The notes under the pieces: generated by a model
What the model was told of the DNA's origin: nothing
What the model saw: the letters and a program-made list of their open reading frames with translations, nothing else
The model's database searches: none
Assembly (NCBI GenBank): GCA_014377155.1
Contig: JACMQD010000511.1
Location: 1 to 16,239 of the forward strand
Reading direction: 5' to 3'
Origin: Herminiimonas sp.
GTDB lineage: Bacteria; Pseudomonadota; Gammaproteobacteria; Burkholderiales; Burkholderiaceae
Length of the DNA stretch: 16,239 nucleotides
Shown here: positions 8,485 through 16,224 of the stretch, one piece after another
How positions within the stretch are numbered: position 1 is the first letter of the stretch
How the letters are laid out: each line of letters opens with the position of its first letter
Position numbers and translations under genes: made by a program

Positions 8485-9603
8485 ATGGATAACCGCACTG
8501 ACGAAATTGTTACCGAGCCAAATGATTTCATCAGTGCGGTATCGAACTTCCCCGCCGATAATGTCAATGCTTGGCTTGCGGCGTTGATACAGTCCGCACT
8601 CGACGGTGTCGTCGTGGTCGATGCGACGCGAAAGATCGTTCTGCTGAATAACGAAGCAGAAAGGATGTTTTGCTACCCAACCGCGCATTTGCTCCACCAG
8701 AAGCTCGAGATCCTGTTGCCCGCACGGCTGCGCGAAGAACACAGGCTGCAGATGAACCGGCTTGCAGCAACCCGTATGACCGGACGCCGACTGCGCATAC
8801 GCCTCGACCTGCGAGGCTTGCGTTCGAACGGTGAAGAATTTCTGATCGACGCATCGATTTCGCGGGTGACAGTCCGTAGCGAGATGTTTTTGGTTGTCAT
8901 CATGAGAGAACTCATCGAGAAGATTCGATTCGGTCCCAACCTAGGCATCAACGAATCCGATCTTCGCAAGCTTGCGGTTTCATCACAAAACACCCATGAA
9001 GTCGAGAAGCGGCGGTTTTCTCGTGAGCTATACGACGATCTCGGTCAGAGACTTAGTGTCCTGAAACTCGATCTCGACTGGCTCCAAGGATTTGTCATGC
9101 CTGATCATGATCAACAGATACCGCAACGTATCGCACAGATGCAGGCAATGCTCAACACGGTGATTGCGCAGACCAAAAACATCGCCTCCACATTACGACC
9201 GCCCCTGCTTGACGATTTCGGGCTTATACCGGCGCTGCAATGGGCCCGCGCAGATTTCCAGCGCAAGACATCCATCCCTTGTAAGGTCGAGAGCAACAAC
9301 ATGACGCTGAAGGTCAGTGATGCGGTCGAATCCGCCATATTTCGCGTGGTGCAGGAAAGCCTGCTCAACATCGAACGGCACGCCCATGCCAATAGCGTCA
9401 AGATCGTCCTGTGGCACAGCGGACATCAACTCGACGTACTTATAGAAGATGACGGCGTGGGACTACTCGGCGGAAGCCAGAATAAACCCGGCTGCTACGG
9501 ACTGGTTTCGATGCAGGAGCGTATTTACATACTGGGCGGATCGATCAAGATTGAAAACCTCGAGCCGAACGGTATGGTTATTCATGTGTCCGTGCCGGTT
9601 TGA
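8485..9603 (+). CDS. PAS sensor kinase homologue (HisKA_3) with Tyr in place of the phosphoacceptor His
   Basis: A 372-residue soluble protein with no membrane segment. Order: PAS domain (about 28-140, with 'SALDGVVVVDATRKIVLLNNEAERMF' and 'RSNGEEFLIDASIS' features), HisKA_3 helices (about 165-235), HATPase_c (about 270-370). In the HisKA_3 motif, where ELHDDLGQ is expected, the sequence is ELYDDLGQ: codon TAC at 9031-9033 gives Y183, one base from a His codon. The neighbouring D184 and Q188 (DxxxQ phosphatase motif) remain. The ATP-binding boxes look intact: N295, D322-D323-G324-V325-G326, and GCYGL. It therefore should not autophosphorylate on His, but could phosphorylate a partner in trans or dephosphorylate the regulator. 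I chose ATG 8485 because GAGAAA lies just upstream; ATG 8461 (380 residues) is possible. The response regulator begins 22 bases after its stop, so they are almost certainly one operon. Confidence 0.9.
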   Translation: MDNRTDEIVTEPNDFISAVSNFPADNVNAWLAALIQSALDGVVVVDATRKIVLLNNEAERMFCYPTAHLLHQKLEILLPARLREEHRLQMNRLAATRMTGRRLRIRLDLRGLRSNGEEFLIDASISRVTVRSEMFLVVIMRELIEKIRFGPNLGINESDLRKLAVSSQNTHEVEKRRFSRELYDDLGQRLSVLKLDLDWLQGFVMPDHDQQIPQRIAQMQAMLNTVIAQTKNIASTLRPPLLDDFGLIPALQWARADFQRKTSIPCKVESNNMTLKVSDAVESAIFRVVQESLLNIERHAHANSVKIVLWHSGHQLDVLIEDDGVGLLGGSQNKPGCYGLVSMQERIYILGGSIKIENLEPNGMVIHVSVPV

Positions 9604-9625
9604 TGGGCTACGAGAGCACGACGCC

Positions 9626-10270
9626 ATGATCCGCATAGTCATTGCCGACGATCACACGATCATGCGCGAGGGTCTCAAACGGATTCTCGATACCGCCGAA
9701 GACATCGAGGTAGTCGGCGAAGCGGTCGATGGCTTCGAAGCGCTGGCGCATGCACGCCGAGGCGGATTCGATTTGTTGTTGCTCGACTTGTCGATGCCGG
9801 GGCGTAGTGGCGTCGAACTGATCCGCCAGATCAAGGACGAGATGCCGAAGCTGCCGATCCTGATTCTGACAATGCATGAAGAAGAACAGTATGCGGTACG
9901 TGCTATCCGTGCCGGTGCCCGCGGCTACCTGACCAAGGAAAGCGCGGGTACGCAGTTGCTCAGTGCGATCAGAAAAGTGGCATCGGGGCGTCCCTATATC
10001 AGCCAGGAAGTGGCAGAGCAGCTTGCAATCGATGCGATGCCCGCTAATGAAGAGCTGCCGCACAAGCAATTGTCGAATCGGGAGTTTGAAGTATTCAGTT
10101 TGCTGGTAAGCGGCAAGTCGATTTCAGAAATCGCCGATCTGCTACATCTGAGCGCGAAGACCGTCAGTACGCACAAGACCAGGATCCTCTTCAAAATGGA
10201 CATGACGTCGATCGCCGAAATGGTTCAGTACGCTGTCGCCTACCGGCTACTCTCACCGATGAAGACTTAA
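9626..10270 (+). CDS. NarL/FixJ-family response regulator (REC + LuxR HTH)
   Basis: A 214-residue DNA-binding response regulator. The receiver has D8-D9, phosphoacceptor D54 (LLLLDLSMPG), T82 and K104. A short linker leads to a LuxR-type helix-turn-helix at about 148-205 ('LSNREFEVFSLLVSGKSISE', then 'LSAKTVSTHKTRILFKM'). Length is typical. The ATG at 9626 begins the receiver directly, with GAGAG 9 bases upstream. Both upstream HisKA_3 proteins belong to the class that normally pairs with NarL-type regulators, so this is the likely common partner. Its targets are unknown; a palindrome at 10538-10555 downstream is a candidate binding site. Confidence 0.96.
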   Translation: MIRIVIADDHTIMREGLKRILDTAEDIEVVGEAVDGFEALAHARRGGFDLLLLDLSMPGRSGVELIRQIKDEMPKLPILILTMHEEEQYAVRAIRAGARGYLTKESAGTQLLSAIRKVASGRPYISQEVAEQLAIDAMPANEELPHKQLSNREFEVFSLLVSGKSISEIADLLHLSAKTVSTHKTRILFKMDMTSIAEMVQYAVAYRLLSPMKT

Positions 10271-10537
10271 CAAATTGGTGCACGGTCCACGCAGGAACGA
10301 TCGTGCCGATTTAATCTGCAAACGGCAGCGCGGCAGCAAGAATCGTCGAATTAATTTAACAGCAACCCGAAAAAAGCGTCAGATCAAGCGTAGAGACTTT
10401 ACAAGCGACGATGCCGATTATTACTTCGATACAAATGCGCCGCCCAGGTAAATCCGGCTCTTGTTCCCAGATATTTTTCTATATTCGCGAGGGATAATCA
10501 TCGTGTCTCTGACAAACAAAATATCACGCTATTTTTA

Positions 10538-10574
10538 CGTAGGAATCTTCCTACGACCCCTCCTGTTTTCCTAC
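10538..10574. promoter_or_regulatory. Candidate NarL-family operator (palindrome plus phased half-site)
   Basis: CGTAGGAATCTTCCTACG (10538-10555) is a perfect palindrome of 8-bp arms around a 2-bp centre. The half-site TTCCTAC at 10548-10554 is repeated exactly at 10568-10574, 20 bp away and so on nearly the same helical face. Inverted 7-mers with a 2-bp gap are typical of NarL/RcsB-class regulators, one of which is encoded just upstream. It lies about 290 bases before the Fnr-like start codon. A weak -10-like TATTAA at 10597-10602 follows with no -35 box, as expected for an activated promoter. Binding is inferred. Confidence 0.5.
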
Positions 10575-10674
10575 ACGGCTATTCAGCGATTCCTGATATT
10601 AATTAAATAGCCACATTGACATACTGTTAACTGATGTTCGACACCGGGGGCCTCTGGAACAGGTCTTTGCAAGC

Positions 10675-10758
10675 ATGGCTACCGACGCAAATTCTACGGC
10701 AGCGTACTTGAATGAGGTCGGATACGAGATGGCTATTGTTAGCATCAAAAGTATGTAG
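10675..10758 (+). CDS. Doubtful 27-residue small ORF
   Basis: An ATG at 10675 opens a 27-codon frame ending in TAG at 10756-10758. The peptide has an acidic, polar first half and a hydrophobic MAIVSI patch near the end. There is no well-placed Shine-Dalgarno (only AGG about 13 bases upstream). It could be chance; it is listed because it is one of the few frames in the leader of the Fnr-like gene. Confidence 0.12.
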   Translation: MATDANSTAAYLNEVGYEMAIVSIKSM

Positions 10759-10831
10759 CAGCTATCGACTATTCGGCGGAACGTACCTTAGCCACGATAA
10801 CTGTGCATTCACTCTTTATGTGATACCGAAT

Positions 10832-10845
10832 AGGAGATGACTATG
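10832..10845 (+). promoter_or_regulatory. Ribosome binding site deciding the Fnr-like start
   Basis: AGGAG at 10832-10836 touches the ATG at 10837 but is 6 bases from the in-frame ATG at 10843. Normal spacing therefore favours 10843 as the start codon. Confidence 0.75.
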
Positions 10846-11718
10846 TTGTCCACTCAAACGTCTGAAATTCAATCCAATTCTTCATCCTTCGCCTCGCATT
10901 CAAGTCTTGAAGCAGGATGGCAACGTCAGGGAAAGCTGTGGTCAAACCTTAAAGAACTCTGCGATGTCTTGCGTATTCCTTCCGCGACCTTGATTGCTGA
11001 TGAAGAACTTTTGTTCCAGCACGTGCAATTTAAGACAGGACAACGTATTCACACGATCGGCCAGCCTTTTGACGCGTTGTATATCGTTCATTCCGGCTTT
11101 CTCAAAACCGTCTTGATCGATGAGTTCGGCAACGAACAGGTTTTGAGCTTCCCAATGAAAGGCGACCTTTTCGGTGTCGATGGAATTCACACACGTCGTT
11201 ATGCGTCCGAAGCGGTCGCTTTGTCGAATTGCGACCTGATTCTGTTGCCGTTCAAAAAGTTCACCGCATTGGGAAGATCACATGTCGAACTTGAAAACGC
11301 CATGTACAACGTGATGAGCCGCGAACTCGTACGTGAACAGGCGATGGTCAGCATGCTCGGCGCGCTGAGTGCCGAAGCTCGCGTCGCGCGTTTCCTTGTC
11401 TCGTTGTCCGATCGATTTGCAGAAATGGGTTACTCAAGCAAGCTCTTCAATTTGCGCATGACCCGACATGAAATCGGCAGCTACCTCGGCTTGACGTTGG
11501 AAACCGTCAGCCGAACGCTATCCGCATTCAATGAAATCGGATTGATCACGGTAGACCAGCGTTCCATCGGCATCAAAGATCCTGATGCCCTGAAAACCCT
11601 GCGTCGCTTGCCACCATCGAGTTCGCGCGCCAAACAAGTTGCATCCAAGAAAGCAAGGCAAGTCGCGCTCGAAGCGGAACGCAAATCCGCAGGCTGGAGT
11701 CAACTTTCACCCGCGTAG
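10843..11718 (+). CDS. Crp/Fnr-family transcriptional regulator (Fnr-like HTH, incomplete Fe-S ligands)
   Basis: A 291-residue regulator: Ser-rich N-terminus, cyclic-nucleotide-binding-like beta-barrel (about 48-145), long dimerisation helix (about 150-185), and a C-terminal winged helix-turn-helix. The recognition helix 'LTLETVSRTL' carries E220, S223 and R224, matching the E-SR pattern of E. coli FNR that reads TTGAT-N4-ATCAA sites. Only two cysteines exist, C40 and C130, roughly equivalent to the last N-terminal and the central ligand of FNR; the other two [4Fe-4S] ligands are missing, so classical oxygen sensing is unlikely. A basic Lys/Arg/Ala-rich tail of about 40 residues follows the HTH and makes the protein longer than FNR (250). 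The start is set by an AGGAG at 10832. It lies downstream of the kinase-regulator module and may be a target of it. Confidence 0.93.
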   Translation: MLSTQTSEIQSNSSSFASHSSLEAGWQRQGKLWSNLKELCDVLRIPSATLIADEELLFQHVQFKTGQRIHTIGQPFDALYIVHSGFLKTVLIDEFGNEQVLSFPMKGDLFGVDGIHTRRYASEAVALSNCDLILLPFKKFTALGRSHVELENAMYNVMSRELVREQAMVSMLGALSAEARVARFLVSLSDRFAEMGYSSKLFNLRMTRHEIGSYLGLTLETVSRTLSAFNEIGLITVDQRSIGIKDPDALKTLRRLPPSSSRAKQVASKKARQVALEAERKSAGWSQLSPA

Positions 11719-11731
11719 TTTCACCAGTGAA

Positions 11732-11776
11732 CGGCGCCTTGGCTATCGGTCGAGGCGCCGAAAGTCCTTTACCTTT
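11732..11776 (+). terminator. Probable terminator of the Fnr-like gene
   Basis: CGGCGCCT (11732-11739) pairs perfectly with AGGCGCCG (11753-11760) around a 13-base loop, 14 bases after the stop codon. A T-rich stretch ending in TTTTT follows at about 11768-11776, some 10 bases from the stem. The loop is large and the T-run distant, so strength is uncertain. Confidence 0.6.
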
Positions 11777-12475
11777 TTAAGTCAAAAGCGCTTCCGCCCA
11801 TGCTTGGCAACAGATGGATACTTCGCGCTTAACGCACGACTGTCGAGATCTAAGGCTGATAGACAACGACGTTCCCATACCTGTCTCGCAGAAAATATCG
11901 AGCCGGTGCAGCGCACCGCCTTAGGGGTAACCTCGACGATGCGACGCGACAACGTAAGCCCGCATGGTATTGAATCCGGACGTGTCGAAGCCTGCCGTTT
12001 TGCCAATCAACTATTTTTCCTTGTTGTGCACGCTCCCCCTGCTGAATCCATTATAAATCGCTACATTATTACCGGCCTCGTTAATGCTGCACCGGCATGT
12101 TGTTAGCTGTAGATTGCTTCTCCGGCCTATTGCTATCAAACCGTGATACTCGGCATAAGGACTTGATTGGCCAGACAGGGGGTCAGTAAATTCCTCCGCC
12201 AACAGCAACGCAACCACTACCTATTCCAAGCCCTGTTCACTGACCAGTACGTCTTTCAAGAATGCATGAAGCAGATGCGGCGTCTTGCGTTACATTGTTC
12301 GCGTTGCTAAATTGGCTTCTCAACTTCGGACATGGCGAGAGGTACGCCTACGCAGCGCCAATGACAAAACCAACGCCGCAATACGCCGGCTGTTATCGAT
12401 AAGATACAATCTCCACCGGCTTGACCCGAGCCGCCCGACTTCCTGATTCTCTAACCGACTCTCTTGGGACTATGC
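11777..12475. other. Long gap with no recognisable gene
   Basis: About 700 bases between the terminator and the S9 peptidase. Several short frames exist on both strands, but none has a recognisable domain, and most start at rare codons. A 47-codon frame from a TTG at 12167 to a TAA at 12308-12310 has AGGA 5 bases upstream and a Gln/Arg-rich product, but no family match. The palindrome TTATCGATAA (12393-12402) and a -10-like TACAAT (12405-12410) without a good -35 may belong to the peptidase promoter. No transposon ends or tRNA were seen. Confidence 0.5.
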
Positions 12476-14512
12476 ATGCGCGATAACCACGTTAGCCATC
12501 TCATCGCAAGCCGCTCGCTTCGCTGTTTACTTCTGGCTTCGACTTTCCTGATGACCTCGCTGGCCGGCATCGCACAGACAGTGCCGACAGATGTGATACA
12601 GCCCAACGAGCACCTGACGGCGGAAGGCATCCCCGAAATTTCGTCCGCACTGGCCTTGCGGGCGGCGCGCTATAACGATTTTCGTGCGCGCGGGCTGGTG
12701 GAATGGCATCCGGTACGCCGCGAGATGCTGGTCGCGACCCGTACCAAAGGCGTCGGCACGCAACTGCACTTGCTGCGCAAGCCCATGGGCGAACTGGAAC
12801 AGCTGACCGACTATCCGGACCCCGTGCGTTCGGGCACATTCGAACCCAAGAACGGCACCTACATCGTCTTCGAAAAAGATGAAGGCGGCAGCGAAGCGAC
12901 GCAATTGTTCCGGCTGGACCTCGATACGCGCAAGGTCACGCTACTGACCGACCCAGCCGAAAAACACAGTACTGGCGCATGGAATCATGCCGGCAACCGG
13001 CTGCTTTTTTCATCGACGCAACTCGACAAGACAGCCGGTGCCGGAGGCCGCGCCGAAATCACGACCGACGTCTACAGCATCGATCCGCTGGACCCAAATT
13101 CGAAACGCAAGATTGCATCTCTGCCGGGTGGCGGCTGGTTCGATTTCCAGTGGTCGCCCGACGACCGACAGCTTGCTGCGATGAACTACAAGTCTGCCAA
13201 CCAAAGCTCGGTGTGGCTAATCGAGGCGGGCGACGGCAAGCGGCGCCAGATCCTGCCCGCGCCAGGTGCCAGTGCAGACAGTTTGGTTTCTTATCAGAAC
13301 ATTCGCTTCAGCAAAGACGGCACGCAATTGTTCATCACGACCGATTCGTCGGGCGAGTTTCAGCAACTGACACGCGTGAATCTATCGAGTCTCGACAGCA
13401 CACCGATGAGTGGCCATATTCCATGGGACATCACGGCGATCGAGCCTGCCAAGACGACCAACCGCATCGTCACGGTGGTCAACAACGACGGGCTGGCTGC
13501 ACTGCATTTGTTCGATGCCAAATCCGGCACGGAAATCGCGCGCCCGGCGGTCCCGGTTGGCGGCATCACCCAACTGAAATGGCGCGATGGCCAGGAGCTT
13601 GGTTTCGGCCTGAACTCCGCGTCCAGCCCGGGCGAAATCCATTCGCTCGATACGGTCACCGGCGTGGTCGAACAGTGGACCAACCCGCATGCCGAGATGG
13701 ATACGCGCGCCTTCCGCGACGCCACCATCGTTCGCTGGAAAAGTTTCGATGGCCAGACTATCAGCGGCCTGGTATCCAAACCCGCCGAAGCCTTGCTCGA
13801 CCAAAAATTCAAGGGCCGGCGTCCGGTTGTGATCCTGATTCATGGCGGACCGGAAGCGCAAGCGACGATCGGCTTCATGCACCGCTACAATTACCTGATC
13901 AACGAACTCGGCATTGTCGTCATCCAGCCGAATGTGCGCGGCTCGCGTGGCTATGGCAAGACCTTTTTGCAGCTCGACAATGGCTACCGGCGTGAAGATT
14001 CGGTCAAGGACATCGGGGCACTGCTCGACTGGATCGGCACCCAGCCCGATCTCGATGCAGAGCGCGTGGTGGTCATGGGCGGCAGCTATGGCGGCTACAT
14101 GAGCCTGGCTGTCGCGACCAATTATGCCGACCGCATTCGTGGCGCGGTCGATGTAGTCGGCATCTCCAATTTTGTCAGTTTCCTGGAACGTACCGAAAGC
14201 TACCGGCGCGATTTGCGCCGCGTCGAATACGGCGACGAGCGCGACCCGGCGATGCGGGCCTTCATGGAACGCATCGCGCCACTCAACAATGCGCAAAAAA
14301 TCACCAAGCCACTATTCGTGGTGCAGGGTAAAAATGACCCGCGCGTGCCGCTGTTCGAAGCCGAACAGATCGTCGCCCGGGTGCGCCAGAACAAGGTGCC
14401 GGTGTGGTACCTGATGGCCGATAACGAAGGACATGGTTTCGCCCGCAAGCCGAATGCCGACTTTTATTTCTTGTCGCTCGTGCGATTCATGGAAGAAAAT
14501 CTGTTGAAGTAG
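12476..14512 (+). CDS. Exported S9 family (prolyl oligopeptidase-type) serine peptidase
   Basis: A 678-residue peptidase. The N-terminus has basic residues followed by a hydrophobic run (LLLASTFLMTSLAG), with a likely signal peptidase cleavage near SLAGIA-Q, so it should act in the periplasm or outside. Residues about 60-390 form a WD-like beta-propeller ('WNHAGNRLLFSS', 'FQWSPDDRQLAA', 'IRFSKDGTQLFITTDSSG' repeats). The C-terminal alpha/beta hydrolase has oxyanion segment HGGP, nucleophile S537 in GGSYGGYMS, D621 in KNDPRVP and H653 in EGHGF, with the usual spacing. This matches acylaminoacyl-peptidase/dipeptidyl-peptidase-like S9C enzymes that cleave oligopeptides. The frame is open to a TTG at 12464, but ATG 12476 fits the signal peptide and has GGGA 6 bases upstream. 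It converges with the M29-like gene, with 45 bases between stops. Exact specificity cannot be read from sequence. Confidence 0.95.
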   Translation: MRDNHVSHLIASRSLRCLLLASTFLMTSLAGIAQTVPTDVIQPNEHLTAEGIPEISSALALRAARYNDFRARGLVEWHPVRREMLVATRTKGVGTQLHLLRKPMGELEQLTDYPDPVRSGTFEPKNGTYIVFEKDEGGSEATQLFRLDLDTRKVTLLTDPAEKHSTGAWNHAGNRLLFSSTQLDKTAGAGGRAEITTDVYSIDPLDPNSKRKIASLPGGGWFDFQWSPDDRQLAAMNYKSANQSSVWLIEAGDGKRRQILPAPGASADSLVSYQNIRFSKDGTQLFITTDSSGEFQQLTRVNLSSLDSTPMSGHIPWDITAIEPAKTTNRIVTVVNNDGLAALHLFDAKSGTEIARPAVPVGGITQLKWRDGQELGFGLNSASSPGEIHSLDTVTGVVEQWTNPHAEMDTRAFRDATIVRWKSFDGQTISGLVSKPAEALLDQKFKGRRPVVILIHGGPEAQATIGFMHRYNYLINELGIVVIQPNVRGSRGYGKTFLQLDNGYRREDSVKDIGALLDWIGTQPDLDAERVVVMGGSYGGYMSLAVATNYADRIRGAVDVVGISNFVSFLERTESYRRDLRRVEYGDERDPAMRAFMERIAPLNNAQKITKPLFVVQGKNDPRVPLFEAEQIVARVRQNKVPVWYLMADNEGHGFARKPNADFYFLSLVRFMEENLLK

Positions 14513-14557
14513 CCGTTCGATGGCGGCGATGATGCGCTGGACCTTTCCAAGTCACCA

Positions 14558-15616
14558 TCAAACGACCCATGCGCCATCGCGATACACCAGATCGTCGTCA
14601 AGATAGACTGCCTCGGTCACGGCAAAAACATCGACATGATGGCGCACGACCGAACGCTTGAAGTTGGGCTTGTTGTAGACCCCGTGCTTTGCACCGAGCG
14701 ACAAATGGATGCCGCACATGCGTTCATAGGTGCCGATATCGCTGACGAAGCGGTCCTTTGAAAATGCCCGGTTCATGCCGAATCCCAGTTCGCGCAGCCA
14801 GACTTCGCCTTCATCGGCGCGAATATTGGCCAGCACCTTGTCGAACTCCGGAGTGGCATCGATGGTATCGCTGATACGTCCTTTGGTAACTACCAGCGTA
14901 ATCGGCTTGTCGGGTTTGTTGACCGTAAACGCCGTATCGCCGAACACGAAGATGCGAACCCGGCCATTGACGGCTTCGAGGTCGCTCGCTTCGGTAAATA
15001 CTTCGCCGATCGGAAACTGACCGCCGATGTTTTTCATGCCCGAATAATCGCCGACGTTGAGCTTGGCCGACTCGAACCTGCACCCGAACATCAGCCGTTC
15101 GCCACCGCTCTCGACGACGCCGCCAGCCGCGCGATCGATCCGCGCTTTCAAGGCATTGCCGACCGTGCGGTAATAGGCCGGATCATAGGCTAGCGACGCC
15201 AGGTAATGCAGTGCCTCGATGCCGGGCATGCGCGACAAATGGGGATGTTCGATGACTTTTACTTCGCGCTTGAAAAGTTCGACCCGAATTCGAAACGCGT
15301 CCAGCCGAAAACTGGTCGACTGGATCAGCACCACCAGGTCCAAAGGCACCAGCTTCGACAACGCTGCCAGGATCGATTCCGGCGACACCGCGTCGAAGTC
15401 AATGAAGTCGGCATCCGGCAAACAACGTCGGTAGGCTTTGGTCAGTGCCACTGCCAGGTCGCAGCGCGTATCGAAGACGACGATGGCACGCTGCGGGCTA
15501 CTGCTGATGTGGCCGATTGCCAGCGCCAGGATATCGCCCACGTTCTTTTCTGCGGCGTCGATTGCCTCGGAAGGGATCGACCAGTAGGTCATGTCGTTGT
15601 CAGTTGTAGTAGTCAT
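14558..15616 (-). CDS. M29 aminopeptidase-like / NicX-like metalloenzyme
   Basis: A 352-residue cytosolic protein that resembles the M29 aminopeptidase (AmpS/aminopeptidase T) group, which also includes 2,5-dihydroxypyridine dioxygenase NicX. Supporting motifs are PIGEVFTEA (E205), RELGFGMN (E276), GIHLSLG (H304) and HHVDVF (H327, D329), which together supply the five metal ligands expected for M29. The spacing between the last two histidines (23) is shorter than I recall for M29 enzymes, so it may be a divergent subfamily. No signal peptide. Start is uncertain: ATG 15616 was chosen; ATG 15592 (344 residues) and GTG 15649 are in frame, and none has a clear Shine-Dalgarno. Whether it cleaves peptides or a ring compound cannot be told; the neighbouring S9 peptidase hints at peptide use but is transcribed in the opposite direction. 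Confidence 0.75.
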   Translation of the reverse strand: MTTTTDNDMTYWSIPSEAIDAAEKNVGDILALAIGHISSSPQRAIVVFDTRCDLAVALTKAYRRCLPDADFIDFDAVSPESILAALSKLVPLDLVVLIQSTSFRLDAFRIRVELFKREVKVIEHPHLSRMPGIEALHYLASLAYDPAYYRTVGNALKARIDRAAGGVVESGGERLMFGCRFESAKLNVGDYSGMKNIGGQFPIGEVFTEASDLEAVNGRVRIFVFGDTAFTVNKPDKPITLVVTKGRISDTIDATPEFDKVLANIRADEGEVWLRELGFGMNRAFSKDRFVSDIGTYERMCGIHLSLGAKHGVYNKPNFKRSVVRHHVDVFAVTEAVYLDDDLVYRDGAWVV

Positions 15617-15792
15617 GGAATCAAGGAGCGTGTACGAATGCCGCCGCACTAATCAACGATTGCAGTGCGGTCGCAAACAGCATGTTAACCGGTACGGATC
15701 TAGAGGGACTACTTTGTCGAATCAGCGTAAAAGTCCGGTTACAGCAATCAAGAACCTCATGTCACCGGGGCGCTACAGATAACGGTTTGTAT

Positions 15793-15869
<77 letters not shown>

Positions 15870-16224
15870 TGTGTGGATGCTTTGAGATTCGATGCAGCTG
15901 GTATGAGGCCATAAGCAGCGCTACGAAGCACAGCCTGACGCGCAAATTGTCGAATAACGGCATTATGCCTTTAATATCACCGGCTTTCAATGCACCGCTA
16001 TGCCTAACAAGATGGCTCGCGGCAAGCTGGGCACGACAACGCGAAAACCGTCCAAGCTCATGTAGAACTCCGTGGAACTTCATCCGACCACCCCGCTCCA
16101 AACCACACTCCGCAATCATTCCTCCCGACCACTGTCCGCAATAGAACTGCGTTCACCGTCTGCTACTGCCTCATGAATGCTTCCGGAGCCTGCGATTTGC
16201 CTTTCGCCAATTTGTGATAACCAC
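15870..16224. other. Gap upstream of the tRNA with no recognisable gene
   Basis: About 355 bases. Overlapping frames on both strands (about 90-100 codons) have no recognisable domain and no good ribosome binding site. The minus-strand promoter of the tRNA should lie in 15870-15950 but I see no strong -35/-10 pair. Confidence 0.4.

Larger units (their letters stand above)
10271..10842 (+). other. Regulatory gap between response regulator and Fnr-like gene
   Basis: About 570 bases with no convincing gene. No clear terminator follows the regulator; GCACG/CGTGC near 10280-10308 is weak. An AT-rich zone (about 10465-10612) contains the 10538-10555 palindrome and a half-site at 10568-10574. TTGACA at 10616-10621 has no matching -10 box. 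A 27-codon frame lies at 10675-10758. A strong Shine-Dalgarno for the Fnr-like gene ends the region. Confidence 0.5.

Noticed and set aside
10736..10748. FNR-box-like TTGTTAGCATCAA upstream of the Fnr-like gene
   Set aside because: The spacing is one base short of TTGAT-N4-ATCAA and one half-site is mismatched, so autoregulation is not supported.
12979..13995. Plus-strand frame of 338 codons inside the S9 peptidase
   Set aside because: Out-of-frame shadow of the peptidase, Arg/His/Pro-rich, no domain.
13382..14296. Long minus-strand frame of 304 codons inside the S9 peptidase
   Set aside because: It is antisense to a peptidase with an intact catalytic triad, and its translation shows no known domain; a typical shadow of a gene with biased codon use.
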